Assembly: GCA_041391225.1 (NCBI GenBank)
Contig: JAWKOL010000013.1
Span: forward strand, 105,436-169,435
Direction: 5' to 3'
Length of the DNA: 64,000 nucleotides
Source: RI-153 sp041391225
Lineage (GTDB): Bacteria; Chloroflexota; Anaerolineae; Caldilineales; Caldilineaceae
Shown here: positions 44,838 through 54,206 of the stretch, one piece after another
Layout: each line of letters starts with the position of its first letter
Numbering within the stretch: position 1 is the first letter of the stretch
Position numbers and translations under genes: made by a program
The notes under the pieces: generated by a model
The model's database searches: none
The model's input: the letters and a program-made list of their open reading frames with translations, nothing else
What the model was told of the DNA's origin: nothing

Positions 44838-46403
44838 ATGAAAAAGGTATTGCTAATTGTGATCGACTCGGCCACCGGCTGGGTCTTCGAGCGGGCGCTG
44901 GCCGAGGACCGGCTCCCCAACTTCGCCGCGCTGGTCGACGCCGGCGAAATACGCTACGACAGCGTCGCCGTCTTTCCGTCGATCACCCCGGCGGCGACCT
45001 CTTCGATTGCCACGGGCCGCTATCCTGTGGAACATGGCATCGCCGGCAACTACTGGTTCGACGCCGACGACAACAGCCTGGTCTACTACGGATCAGACAT
45101 TCCCGCCATCCTCAACCACGGGCTGGGCAGCTACTTCGAGGACTTTCTGGTGAGCTTCAACCACCACCGCCTCAGCGCACCCACGATTTTCCACACCGTC
45201 GAAGCCGCCGGGCGCATATCTGCCTGCCTCAATTTCTTGATCTTCAACGGCCCGCACCCGCACGATGTTGTGGTTCCACCGCTGGTGGAAATCCTACCCG
45301 GCGTCGAACTCTCGAAGACCGTCTACGGCCCCACGATCCTGTCGCTGGGCGTGCTGGTGAAGCCGCAACTGCCCAACGCCGACGAACCGCTCGACGTCCT
45401 CGACGGGCCGCTGCACAAGTTCGGCTTCGACGACGAGAACAGCGCCGTCCTCTTGCGGCAGATGCTAGAGCAGCGCGCCCTGCCCGACTTCACCCTGGCC
45501 TACTTCCCCGACTACGACGGCGCTTGTCACGCCCAAGGCCCGTGGGACGCCTTGCCCACCCTCGAAAAGATCGACGGCTTCCTCGGCGAACTTTTCGCAG
45601 CCCACGGCGGACTCGACGCCCTGCTCGCCGACGTCTGCATCGCCCTCAGCGGTGACCACGCCCAGTGCGACATCGTCGACGACGACAGCGCCGGCATCCT
45701 GCTCAACGATCTGTTGCCGGGCTTCACCGTGGCCAAGGCCGGCGTCACCGCTGATCAGATGAACGACGACGACGATCTCATTGTCTGCCCCAACCTGCGC
45801 CTGGCCCAGCTCTATGTGCGCGAGCCGGCGGCGGATCGCTGCGCAAATCGAGACGAACTGGCCGATCTGCTGCTGGCCGACGCCCGCATCGATCAGGCAT
45901 TCTGGCGCACTCAGGACGACGACAGACGGTGGATCTACCACGTGTCCACGCGCGACCGGGGGAATCTACAATTCCGGCGCGCCGCCGCGGACGAAGATAG
46001 CCCCGCCGACGTCTACGGCTGCCGCTGGCAGTGGACGGGCGATCTGCGCGCCGTCGACGGTCATGTAGACGGTGACATCATCACCTTCGGTGACTATCCG
46101 AATGCCTTCGAGCGCATCGTGGGCTTCCTCGATCTGCACAGCAGTGGTGATCTGGTGCTCACAGCGCACCCCGGCTACGAATTCCAAGTGGCAGGCACCA
46201 GCGTCCACACCGGCGGCGGCTCTCATGCCGCGCTGCACCGCGTCGACTCGCTCTCGCCCATCCTCCTGGCCGGTGCGCCCGCAGGCATCCACCTGCCCGA
46301 TCACCCAAGGACAGTCGATCTGGCGCCGCTCTGTCTACAAGTTCTAGATCTGGAACCGGCATTCCTGCCCGGAACCAGCCATGTCAATTTCCAGCCGGAT
46401 TAG
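44838..46403 (+). CDS. Type I phosphodiesterase / nucleotide pyrophosphatase
   Basis: This 521-residue protein has the alkaline-phosphatase-superfamily metal ligands: VIDSA near the N-terminus, the nucleophile Thr in FPSITPAATSSIATGR, YFPDYDGACHAQGP (Asp and His), ALSGDHAQCD (Asp and His) and a late HTGGGSH histidine. It should hydrolyse phosphodiester or pyrophosphate bonds; substrate unknown. No signal peptide is seen. It starts nine bases after glcD stops and ends at TAG at 46401-46403, which is the first base group of the following palindrome. Confidence 0.82.
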   Translation: MKKVLLIVIDSATGWVFERALAEDRLPNFAALVDAGEIRYDSVAVFPSITPAATSSIATGRYPVEHGIAGNYWFDADDNSLVYYGSDIPAILNHGLGSYFEDFLVSFNHHRLSAPTIFHTVEAAGRISACLNFLIFNGPHPHDVVVPPLVEILPGVELSKTVYGPTILSLGVLVKPQLPNADEPLDVLDGPLHKFGFDDENSAVLLRQMLEQRALPDFTLAYFPDYDGACHAQGPWDALPTLEKIDGFLGELFAAHGGLDALLADVCIALSGDHAQCDIVDDDSAGILLNDLLPGFTVAKAGVTADQMNDDDDLIVCPNLRLAQLYVREPAADRCANRDELADLLLADARIDQAFWRTQDDDRRWIYHVSTRDRGNLQFRRAAADEDSPADVYGCRWQWTGDLRAVDGHVDGDIITFGDYPNAFERIVGFLDLHSSGDLVLTAHPGYEFQVAGTSVHTGGGSHAALHRVDSLSPILLAGAPAGIHLPDHPRTVDLAPLCLQVLDLEPAFLPGTSHVNFQPD

Positions 46404-46499
46404 GGGACTGGGGACTGGGGATCGGGGATTGGGGCAGAGGTATCGCTCTCCAATAGCCCGATCCCCAGTCCCTAGTCCCCAATCCCCAGTCCCCAAGAA
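46401..46499. repeat. Palindrome of GGGGACTGGGGATT words (intergenic copy)
   Basis: GGGGACTGGGGACTGGGG with following words on the left pairs with CCCCAATCCCCAGTCCCC on the right. It lies between the phosphodiesterase gene and glcE. Two relatives of this family lie inside carB. Confidence 0.8.
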
Positions 46500-46505
46500 T
46501 AAACT

Positions 46506-47660
46506 ATGGCGACACTCGAAAATACAACGATCAAAGTGGAAAGCGTTGCAGAGATCCAGGACGCCGTGCGCAGCCATGACCGCGTTGCGGTGCGCGGGGG
46601 CGGCAGCAAGCCTGTCCTCTCGACGCCGCACGTGGACGCAGCACTGCTCGATCTCGCGGCGCTGCGCGGGGTGACGGTCTACGATCCTGGCGAGTTTACC
46701 TTCACCGCCCGCGCCGGGACACCACTCAGCGAAGTGCAGGTCATGCTGGCCGAAAAAGGACAGTACCTGCCCTTCGACCCACCCCTGGCCGAGGACGGCG
46801 CCACCCTGGGCGGCACCGTCGCCGCCGGCCTGAGCGGGCCAGGACGCCTGCGCTATGGCGGTGTGCGCGACTTTCTCATCGGCGTCCGCTTCGTGGACGG
46901 GCGCGGCGAAGAGGTGCGCGGCGGCGGCAATGTGGTCAAGAACGCCGCCGGCTTCGACTTCCCCAAACTCATGGTGGGCAGCTTGGGCAAGCTGGGCGTC
47001 CTCACCGAGTTGACGTTCAAAGTCTTCCCCGCGCCGCCGACCACGGCCACGCTGTGCGCCGTCTACGCCGACCTCAACCCGGCGCTCAACGCCATCCTGC
47101 GCCTCACCCGCAGCCAATTCGACATCGACGCCCTCGATCTGGCGCCGCTGGCCGACGGCATTGTCCTGTGGATACGGCTGGGTGGCCTGCCCAACGCCTT
47201 GCCCGGCCGGCTCGACGGGCTGACGGCGTTGCTCAACCAGACCGCCGCACCGCAGAGCATCGAACAACACGGTGAGGACAATCCCGCCGGCCACTGGGAC
47301 GAGATGAACCGCCTGAGTTGGCGCATCCCCGACGCCGCGCTGGTCAAGATCCCGGTGACGCCCGAACGCATCCGCACGCTCGACGCCGAACTGGCGCGGC
47401 AGGGCGCGGTGCGTCGTTACAGCACCGGGGCCAACAGCGCTTGGGTCTCCTGGTCTGCCCCCTGCGACGCCCTGGACAGCCTGCTCCAGCGTCGGCAGTT
47501 GGGCGGCCTTTGCCTGTTTGGACCGGCGCAGCGCCCGTGGTTGGGTCACCTGCCGGGGTGGGCCATGTTGCAGCGAGTAGCGTCTACCCTGGACCCGCAC
47601 AACAAATTCGCCGTGCTCGACGCCTATCCCGTCAAGGCCAACGCAACAGAGGGAGCCTGA
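46506..47660 (+). CDS. glcE: Glycolate oxidase subunit GlcE (FAD-binding)
   Basis: This 384-residue protein has a PCMH-type FAD domain: VAVRGGGSKPVLS, FDPPLAEDGATLGGTVAAGL and NVVKNAAGFDFPKLMVGSLG, matching GlcE, the second flavin subunit of glycolate oxidase, which is shorter than GlcD at the C-terminus. It precedes glcF by one base, with glcF starting at a TTG. GlcD, E and F together form the membrane-associated complex feeding electrons to quinone. Confidence 0.87.
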   Translation: MATLENTTIKVESVAEIQDAVRSHDRVAVRGGGSKPVLSTPHVDAALLDLAALRGVTVYDPGEFTFTARAGTPLSEVQVMLAEKGQYLPFDPPLAEDGATLGGTVAAGLSGPGRLRYGGVRDFLIGVRFVDGRGEEVRGGGNVVKNAAGFDFPKLMVGSLGKLGVLTELTFKVFPAPPTTATLCAVYADLNPALNAILRLTRSQFDIDALDLAPLADGIVLWIRLGGLPNALPGRLDGLTALLNQTAAPQSIEQHGEDNPAGHWDEMNRLSWRIPDAALVKIPVTPERIRTLDAELARQGAVRRYSTGANSAWVSWSAPCDALDSLLQRRQLGGLCLFGPAQRPWLGHLPGWAMLQRVASTLDPHNKFAVLDAYPVKANATEGA

Positions 47661-47661
47661 G

Positions 47662-48927
47662 TTGCGACACGAAATACCTCTCGAAGATCTAGGCCCGCAA
47701 GGACACGCCATGGCCGAGGCCGTGGAAGCGTGTGTCCACTGTGGCTTCTGCCTGCCCGTCTGCCCCACCTACGTGGTGCTGGGCGAAGAAATGGATTCAC
47801 CGCGCGGGCGCATCGTGCTCATGAAGGGCGTGCTCGAAGGCAACCTCAGCCTGGACGAAGTGCTGCCCCACATCGACCGCTGCCTGGGCTGCCTGGGCTG
47901 TGTCACGGCCTGCCCGTCGGGCGTGCAGTACGGTGAGCTGATCACGCCGTTCCGCGCCATGAGCGAGGAGAAGCGCAGCCGCGATCCCATCGAACGCGTC
48001 ACCCGCCTGATGACGACGCAGACGCTGCCTTACCCGGGCCGTTTCCGCGCCGCCGCCACGCTGGGCAAGCTGGGCAAACCGCTGCGCAACATCCTCCCCG
48101 ACACGGTGGGGGCGATGCTCGACCTACTGCCCAGCGAGATTCCGGCTGCCCGCCCGCTGCCGGCCATCCACCACGCCCAGGGGACACGTCGGGCGCGGGT
48201 GGCGCTGTTGAGCGGCTGCGCGCAGCAGGTGCTGTCGCCGGAGATCAACTGGGCCACGTTGCGTGTTCTGGCGCGCAACGGCGTCGAAGTGCTGATCCCG
48301 CCGGATCAGGGCTGCTGCGGTGCGCTGTCTATGCACGTGGGCGAGGCGGGACAAGCGCGGGCGCTGGCGTTGCGCAACATGCAGGCATTCGATCTGCAAA
48401 GCGTGGACGCCGTCATCACCAATGCCGCGGGCTGCGGATCGGGCATGCACGAGTACCCGCTCCTCTTCGCCGGCACCCCGCACGAGGACGCCGCCCGCCG
48501 CTTCGCTGAAAAGGTGCAAGACGTGAGCGTTTTCCTGGCACAGTTGGGCATCGAGACACCGCCGCCGCTGTCCACGCCCATGACCGTTGCCTACCACGAC
48601 GCCTGTCACCTGGCACATGCCCAGGGCGTGCGCGATGCGCCGCGGCAGATCCTCAGCGCCATCCCCAATCTCAAACTCGTCGCCATCCCGCAAGGTGAAC
48701 TCTGCTGCGGCTCTGCGGGGACGTACAACATCGAGCAGCCCGAGATCGCGCGTGAACTGGGCGAGCGCAAGGCGTCCGCCATCCTCAGCACCGGCGCCGA
48801 CGTCGTCGCCACAGGCAACATCGGCTGCATGACGCAGATCAGCAACCACCTGGCCCGCCAGGGCGCAGATCTGCCTGTGATGCACACGATTGAGTTGCTG
48901 GATTGGGTCTACGAGAAGAAGGGCTAA
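47662..48927 (+). CDS. glcF: Glycolate oxidase iron-sulfur subunit GlcF
   Basis: This 421-residue protein has two 4Fe-4S ferredoxin motifs (CVHCGFCLPVCPTY near residue 24 and CLGCLGCVTACPSG near residue 75) and two CCG domains (PPDQGCCGALSMHVG, GELCCGSAGTYN) for an additional cluster. This is the GlcF architecture, which passes electrons from the flavin subunits to the quinone pool. It starts at a TTG, with GGGAG seven bases upstream, one base after glcE stops. Confidence 0.92.
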   Translation: MRHEIPLEDLGPQGHAMAEAVEACVHCGFCLPVCPTYVVLGEEMDSPRGRIVLMKGVLEGNLSLDEVLPHIDRCLGCLGCVTACPSGVQYGELITPFRAMSEEKRSRDPIERVTRLMTTQTLPYPGRFRAAATLGKLGKPLRNILPDTVGAMLDLLPSEIPAARPLPAIHHAQGTRRARVALLSGCAQQVLSPEINWATLRVLARNGVEVLIPPDQGCCGALSMHVGEAGQARALALRNMQAFDLQSVDAVITNAAGCGSGMHEYPLLFAGTPHEDAARRFAEKVQDVSVFLAQLGIETPPPLSTPMTVAYHDACHLAHAQGVRDAPRQILSAIPNLKLVAIPQGELCCGSAGTYNIEQPEIARELGERKASAILSTGADVVATGNIGCMTQISNHLARQGADLPVMHTIELLDWVYEKKG

Positions 48928-48935
48928 AGAGGTCG

Positions 48936-48973
48936 CCGCAAAGGCGCAAAGTGACCACTTTGCGCCTTTGCGG
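48936..48973. terminator. Hairpin between convergent genes
   Basis: CCGCAAAGGCGCAAAGT and its exact complement ACTTTGCGCCTTTGCGG flank a four-base loop. It lies between the ends of glcF (plus) and the permease (minus). There is no T run on either side, so terminator function is inferred from position and stability. Confidence 0.5.
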
Positions 48974-48979
48974 TGATGA

Positions 48980-49717
48980 TTATGATCGCAGTTTCTGTTC
49001 GTAGCGCCGCGCCAGGACGTACACCAGCCCCAGGTTGAAGACCATCCCCACCAGCCAGTAGCCCAGGTAGCTTTGCCCCGCGTCCATGCGCCAGTAAACG
49101 ACCAGCGGCCAGTAGGACGGCATGATCCCTGCGATCCACTGGAGCGGCGGGGCCACGAAAAAGGCCAGCATGGGGATCATCTGCACGCCCTGGATGCCTT
49201 TGAGCACAGCCAGCCCTGTCACCTTGTTTTCGGCGAAGGCGGCAAGAAGCAGCGCTGTGGTCGCGCCCGATAGCGCCGCCGGCGCCGACAGTAGCAGCAG
49301 TTCGCCCAACGGCAGCGAGGCAAACCCCGCCACATACACCATCACCGGCGTCAGCACAAACGAGAGCGCCACCGGTAGCCCCAACCTGTACATCAAATAG
49401 GAAGACAGCGGCGTCGGCGTGACGAGCAACGCCGTCAGCATGTGCTCGTCGCGTTCGTCGAGCAGCAGCAGCCCAACCACCACGCCCACCAGGCTGGGGA
49501 CGAGCAACACCACCATGCTGGTGACCAGTGGGAAGTAGGGTGTCAGGTCAATGGCGTAGGTAGTAAGCAGCCAATCCGCCATGAACGGCACGAGAAAGCG
49601 GAAGACCACCGCCACGATCAGCGCGCCGAACGACACCAGCAGCAACAACGAATCTCGCGCCACCGATTTCAGGTCAACAGGGCCGAGCGAACGAATGAGC
49701 GTCAACGTGCGCGACAT
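48980..49717 (-). CDS. ABC-2-type transporter permease
   Basis: This 245-residue protein has six to seven membrane helices in the ABC-2 permease style (VARDSLLLLVSFGALIVAVV, SLVGVVVGLLLLDERDEHML). A cytoplasmic loop DERDEHMLTALLVTPTPLSS is typical of drug or lantibiotic-type exporters. No ATPase gene is adjacent in the window on the visible side, so the partner is elsewhere. The ATG at 49717 has AGGGGAAAT upstream, which rules out a longer reading into low-complexity sequence. Confidence 0.75.
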   Translation of the reverse strand: MSRTLTLIRSLGPVDLKSVARDSLLLLVSFGALIVAVVFRFLVPFMADWLLTTYAIDLTPYFPLVTSMVVLLVPSLVGVVVGLLLLDERDEHMLTALLVTPTPLSSYLMYRLGLPVALSFVLTPVMVYVAGFASLPLGELLLLSAPAALSGATTALLLAAFAENKVTGLAVLKGIQGVQMIPMLAFFVAPPLQWIAGIMPSYWPLVVYWRMDAGQSYLGYWLVGMVFNLGLVYVLARRYEQKLRS

Positions 49718-50124
49718 TGGATTTCCCCTTTTTGAGACGAACAAGACGACAGCTCCCTCAAAGATACGCCCGCATCGGCAACCCCGCCCGACACGCACGC
49801 GACAGCCATCGGACACTGGTGACAGACGGCAACGACCATTGTAACCGCGCCACACACAACACCGCATCCACAGAAAGCTGATTCAAGGAATTCCAAAAGC
49901 GATGGGAAATGACGCTACTGCAAAAAGGTCGCTCAAGCGCAAAAGTCCGACTCCTCTCAGGAGGGGAGCAACCGCAAATCACACAGAAGTCGGACTTTTC
50001 GCAGGGGAGTCATGGGAAATAGAACGCGGATTGGGCGGATCTTGGTGGATTCTTTCGAGAAAAATCCGCCGAGATCCGCCCAATCCGCTCGATCCGCGTT
50101 CTATTTCAGGTTGGATACTAGATG
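49718..50124. other. Intergenic region with two palindromes
   Basis: This gap of about 400 bases holds AAAAGTCCGACTCCT paired with AGAAGTCGGACTTTT at about 49938-50001, and the AATAGAACGC palindrome at 50016-50107. No gene or RNA family was recognised in the rest. Confidence 0.5.
50016..50107. repeat. GAAATAGAACGC palindrome (intergenic copy)
   Basis: The ends GAAATAGAACGCGGATTGGG and CCCAATCCGCTCGATCCGCG, then TTCTATTTC, form long complementary arms over 92 bases. It is the same family as the copy inside the glycosyltransferase gene at 18015-18115. Confidence 0.8.
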
Positions 50125-51411
50125 CTACCGCTGATCCACCGGCACGTAATCGCGGACCTCAGCGCCTGTGTAAATCTGCCGCGGGCGGGCGATGCGCTGA
50201 TCGGGATCTTCGACCATCTCCACCCACTGCGCCAGCCAACCGGGGGCGCGGCCCAGGGCGAAGAGCACGGGGAACATGTCCACGGGGAAGCCCATAGCCT
50301 GGTAGATGATGCCACTGTAGAAATCGACGTTGGGGTAGAGTTTGCGCGAGATGAAGAAATCGTCTTCCAGGGCGATGCGCTCCAACTCGATAGCGATATC
50401 AAGCAGTGGATTGGTGCCTGTCACCTCGAAGACATCGTAGGCCACCTTCTTGATGATCGTGGCGCGCGGATCGTAGTTCTTGTAGACACGGTGGCCAAAG
50501 CCCATCAGCAGCACTTCGCGCTTCTTCACCCGGTCAATAAAATCGGGGATATTCTTCACGTCGCCAATTTCGGTGAGCATACGCAGCACCGCTTCGTTGG
50601 CCCCACCGTGCAGCGGACCGTACAGCGCCGCTGCTGCGCCAGCCATCGAACTGTACGGGTCGGCGTGGCTCGATCCAATGTTGCGCATCACAGATGTGGA
50701 GCAGTTCTGCTCATGGTCGGCATGCAGGATGAAGAGGATGTCCAGCGCCTTGGCCAACACCGGGTTGACTTCGTAATTGCTCTGATTCATGTAATCGAGC
50801 ATGTAGATGAAGTTCGCAGTGTAGTCCAACTGATTGTTGGGATAGTTGTATGGCCGGCCGATGCGGTGACGGTAGGCGAACGCCGCCATCGTGGGCAGCT
50901 TACCCAGGATGCGCCAGATGTTCTTGAGCCGCGTATCTGTATCGTGAATCTCTTTGGCGTCGGGGTGGAACGTGGAAAGCGCCGCCAACGAAGCGATCAG
51001 AATGCCCATTGGATGGGCGTCGTAGCGGAAAGACTGCATCAGGCCGGTGAGGTTCTCATGGACGTAGGTGTGGTGCCTTATCTTGTACTGCCACTGCTGC
51101 AATTCTTTTTCGTTGGGCAATTGCCCAAAAATCAACAGATAGGCAACTTCCAGGAAGGTGCTCTGTTCGGCCAACTGCTCGATAGGGTAACCACGATAGC
51201 GAAGAATGCCTTTGTCGCCGTCGATGTAGGTAATGCTGCTTTTGCACGAAGCGGTGTTGGTGTAAGCGGGGTCGTAGGTCATCATGCCGAAATCGTCGAC
51301 ATTGACCTTGAGTTTGCGCAGGTCGATGGCCTTGATCGTATCGTGATCAATGGGGACTTCGATAGTTTGGCCGGTGCGGTTGTCCGTGATGGTCAGCGTG
51401 TTGTTACTCAT
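50125..51411 (-). CDS. gltA: Citrate synthase
   Basis: This 428-residue protein has the GltA-type N-terminal domain (SSITYIDGDKGILRYRGYPI), the active-site histidine regions ILHADHEQNCSTSVMRNIGS and AALYGPLHGGANEAVL, and MGFGHRVYKNYDPRA with the catalytic aspartate further on. It condenses acetyl-CoA and oxaloacetate. It is a single gene on the minus strand; no other TCA genes are adjacent. Confidence 0.96.
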   Translation of the reverse strand: MSNNTLTITDNRTGQTIEVPIDHDTIKAIDLRKLKVNVDDFGMMTYDPAYTNTASCKSSITYIDGDKGILRYRGYPIEQLAEQSTFLEVAYLLIFGQLPNEKELQQWQYKIRHHTYVHENLTGLMQSFRYDAHPMGILIASLAALSTFHPDAKEIHDTDTRLKNIWRILGKLPTMAAFAYRHRIGRPYNYPNNQLDYTANFIYMLDYMNQSNYEVNPVLAKALDILFILHADHEQNCSTSVMRNIGSSHADPYSSMAGAAAALYGPLHGGANEAVLRMLTEIGDVKNIPDFIDRVKKREVLLMGFGHRVYKNYDPRATIIKKVAYDVFEVTGTNPLLDIAIELERIALEDDFFISRKLYPNVDFYSGIIYQAMGFPVDMFPVLFALGRAPGWLAQWVEMVEDPDQRIARPRQIYTGAEVRDYVPVDQR

Positions 51412-51764
51412 TTGGCTCGCTCCTCATGCGACGGTGCAATGAAGTGTGAAATGTATATAAATCCGACGTATTGACGCGGATTCCCTCCGAAACCTATTGA
51501 TGAAATCGTGCGGGGTCCCTGACCGGTTGCGAGCCGTCAGGACCGAGGATGTAGCCTATTATGCCCCCATCCAGGTGGAAAAACAAGACGCGGGGCAGTT
51601 TGGGGAATTTCGCCGACACCGGCGCAACACATTTCAATCTCTGATCAACTGAATAGGCTCAAATGGAAAGACGCGGAGAGCATCCTCCGATGCGGCTGCA
51701 CTGTGCAGTGCCGCATCGGAGGATGCTCTCTCCGCGCCTACGAAACTGATAGAGTTGAATCTCG
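51412..51764. other. Intergenic region with GC-rich palindrome
   Basis: The gap between citrate synthase and the dehydrogenase end contains the palindrome at 51673-51735 (entered separately). The first 200 bases, upstream of gltA, show an AT-richer block around 51440-51460 that may hold its promoter. No gene was seen. Confidence 0.4.
51673..51735. repeat. Near-perfect 63 bp palindrome
   Basis: GCGGAGAGCATCCTCCGATG continues to CGGC, and its complement ends in GAGGATGCTCTCTCCGC, with a two-base indel and a central TGCACTGTGCAGT. The outer GCGGAG-GAGCA pattern resembles the core of the MITE-like elements at 4.7 and 31.3 kb but lacks their terminal repeats. Confidence 0.75.
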
Positions 51765-52725
51765 CTACGCCTTCACACGATTCGGCATGGCCGTGTCGTT
51801 GAGACCGCCGAGCAGGTTCTCTGCTGCCATGATCGCCATCTTGCGGCGGGTGGCCACGCTGGCGCTGGCGATGTGCGGGAGCACCACACAGTTTTTCAGC
51901 GACAGCAGCTTGTGATCCGACGGCAGCGGCTCCGGCTCAGTGACATCCAACCCGGCGGCCAGGATCTCGCCGTTCACCAGCGCATCGTAGAGATCGTCGT
52001 GGTTGACGATGGGGCCGCGGCTGGTGTTGATGAAGATGGCGCTCTTCTTCATGCGGCGGAACGCGTCGGCGTTGAAGAGGTGATGCGTCTCGGGGAAGAG
52101 CGGCGTGTGCGTGCTGACGAAGTCGCTACGTTCCAGCAACTCTTCGAACGACACGTACTCGATGCCCAAAGACTTCGCCAATTCCTCGTTGGGATAGGGA
52201 TCAGAGTAGATCAGCTTGCAGTCGAAGCCGCTCAGCATCTTGGCCACCGCAGCGCCGATGCGCCCCAGGCCCACGATACCCACGGTGCTCTCGTGCAAGT
52301 CCTGGCCGGTGAGCCACATCGGCTTCCACGTGGTCCACTCACCGTCTTTCACCGCGCCTACGCTTTCGGGGATGCGTCGCCGTGGACATGAGCAGCGCCA
52401 CCGCCAGTTCCGCCGTCGTCTTGGTGAGGACGCCCGGGGTGAAGCCGATGGCGACGTTGCGCTTGGTGCAGGCCGCCACGTCCACGTGATCGTAGCCCAC
52501 CGACATCGTGCTCACCACCTTCAACTGCGGACCGGCGGCGTCGAGCAGTTCGTCGTTGATCTTCTCGGTGAGCAGGCAGTAGAGACCGTCGGCCCCGGCC
52601 ACCCATTCCAGCAGTGTCTCCCGCGGAATCGGATCGTCGCTTTCCCACTGCTTCACGTCGCAACTCTGCTTGAGCAGTTCGATGGCTTCGGCGGGGACGC
52701 GTCTGGTTACCACAACTTTCGGCAT
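51765..52725 (-). pseudogene. D-2-hydroxyacid dehydrogenase (glyoxylate/hydroxypyruvate reductase type), one frameshift
   Basis: From ATG 52725, the N-terminal domain (PKVVVTRRVPAEAIELL, STMSVGYDHVDVAAC, PGVLTKTTAELAVALLMST) reads into a frameshift near 52372. The other frame then gives STVGIVGLGRIGAAVAKMLS (NAD-binding), FINTSRGPIVNHDDL (catalytic Arg), GLDVTEPEPL (Glu) and NCVVLPHIASAS (His). One missing base explains it. The family reduces glyoxylate or hydroxypyruvate; glycolate oxidase genes in the window make glyoxylate a plausible substrate. Confidence 0.85.
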
Positions 52726-52757
52726 GATCGACTCACTTTCTGATGAAGATTGATAGA

Positions 52758-54182
52758 TCAAGCTGTTAACCAGTAATCGGCGAAACGGCCTGCCATCGAC
52801 GTGGGCATTCGACCTTCCATGATCGTGCCCTCGCCGGTGTACTCTTCCTGTTCCACATGGCCGTACTGGTGGAAGAGTGAGACCAGATCACCGTTCTGGT
52901 AGGGGATCAGAATTCGCACGTGTACCATGTCCTGGCGCAGACGTTCGTCGATGAAGTTGAGCAGTTCATCGACGCCCGCGCCACGCAGCGCGCTGATGGC
53001 AATGGCGTTGGGATAGTCGGTCTTCGCCGTCTCCAGCCAGGCTGCGGTTTCGGCATGGGCGAGGTCGAGGCGGTCGACTTTGTTCAACGCCGTGATCACC
53101 GGTTTGTCCCCCGCGCCCAGTTCTTCGAGGACCTCTTCAACCGCGGCCACCTGCTCATCGGCGTTGGGATGGGAGGCGTCCACGACGTGCAGGAGCAGAT
53201 CAGCTTCGTTGATCTCCTCAAGCGTGGCGCGGAAAGACGCAACCAACGTCGTGGGCAACTTTTGGATGAAGCCGACGGTGTCGGTGAAGAGCGCCAACCG
53301 CCCGCTGGGCAGTTCGACGCGACGTGTGGTGGGATCGAGGGTGGCAAAGAGCTGATCCGCCGCGGTGACGCCCGCCTTGCTGATGGCGTTGAGCAGCGTG
53401 CTCTTGCCCGCGTTGGTGTAGCCCACCACCGCGATCACGGGCGTGGGCGACTGCCGCCGCCGCGCCCGGTACTGTTCGCGGTGCATGCGGATCTCTTCGA
53501 GTTCGCTCTTGAGATGCGAGATGCGCCGGTTGATCTCGCGGCGGTCGACTTCCAACTGCGTTTCACCAGGACCGCGCACGCCGACGCCGCCGCTGGCGCC
53601 ACCGGCGCGCCCGCCGGCCTGACGGGCAAGGTGGGTCCACGCGCGGGTGAGGCGGGGTAGGCGGTATTCGTACTGCGCCAGTTCCACCTGCACTGCGCCT
53701 TCGCGAGTGCTGGCATGACGGGCGAAGATGTCGAGGATCAGCGCGGTGCGGTCGATCACCTTGATCTCCTGACCCAGCACCTTCTCGATCTCGCGCTGCT
53801 GGTTGGGCGACAGTTCATCGTCGACGATGACCACATTCGCGCCCAGTTCCACCACCACGGTGTTGAGTTCCTCCAACTTGCCGGAGCCGATGAAGGTGGC
53901 AGGGTTGGGGTGATCGAGACGTTGTGTCAGGCGTCCACTTACTTTCAGGCCCGCGGTCTTTGCCAGCAGCGCCAGCTCGTCCAGCGAGTCTTCTAGCGAG
54001 AGAAGACCGGGATCGCCGGTCAATTCCACGCCCACGAGGACAGCCACTTCGGCGGGTCCGCCCACACTGAGCAGACCGGTATCGTCGCGCACCTCCACGG
54101 TGCGGCCGCGGTTCTGCGAGCCAAAGTCGTCCACCTGGGTCATGGCTCGGTTGCGATTAACATGGCTTTCGTTATGTGCCAT
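52758..54182 (-). CDS. hflX: GTPase HflX
   Basis: This 474-residue protein has the HflX N-terminal domain (NPATFIGSGKLEELNTVV, DDELSPNQQREIEKVL, a Gly-rich RAGGASGGVGVRGPGETQ loop) and a GTPase domain with G1 VVGYTNAGKSTLLN, G3 FTDTVGFIQKLP and G4 TALNKVD. HflX binds and splits stalled ribosomes. It starts at ATG 54182 with AGGAAGG upstream. It precedes the hydroxyacid dehydrogenase by 32 bases. Confidence 0.95.
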   Translation of the reverse strand: MAHNESHVNRNRAMTQVDDFGSQNRGRTVEVRDDTGLLSVGGPAEVAVLVGVELTGDPGLLSLEDSLDELALLAKTAGLKVSGRLTQRLDHPNPATFIGSGKLEELNTVVVELGANVVIVDDELSPNQQREIEKVLGQEIKVIDRTALILDIFARHASTREGAVQVELAQYEYRLPRLTRAWTHLARQAGGRAGGASGGVGVRGPGETQLEVDRREINRRISHLKSELEEIRMHREQYRARRRQSPTPVIAVVGYTNAGKSTLLNAISKAGVTAADQLFATLDPTTRRVELPSGRLALFTDTVGFIQKLPTTLVASFRATLEEINEADLLLHVVDASHPNADEQVAAVEEVLEELGAGDKPVITALNKVDRLDLAHAETAAWLETAKTDYPNAIAISALRGAGVDELLNFIDERLRQDMVHVRILIPYQNGDLVSLFHQYGHVEQEEYTGEGTIMEGRMPTSMAGRFADYWLTA

Positions 54183-54206
54183 AGGTTCCTTCCTGGGTAT
54201 GTTCTT

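Noticed and set aside
43380..48927. D-lactate dehydrogenase operon instead of glycolate oxidase
   Set aside because: GlcD-family proteins can act on D-lactate, but separate GlcE and GlcF homologues alongside favour the glycolate oxidase complex. The choice is not absolute.
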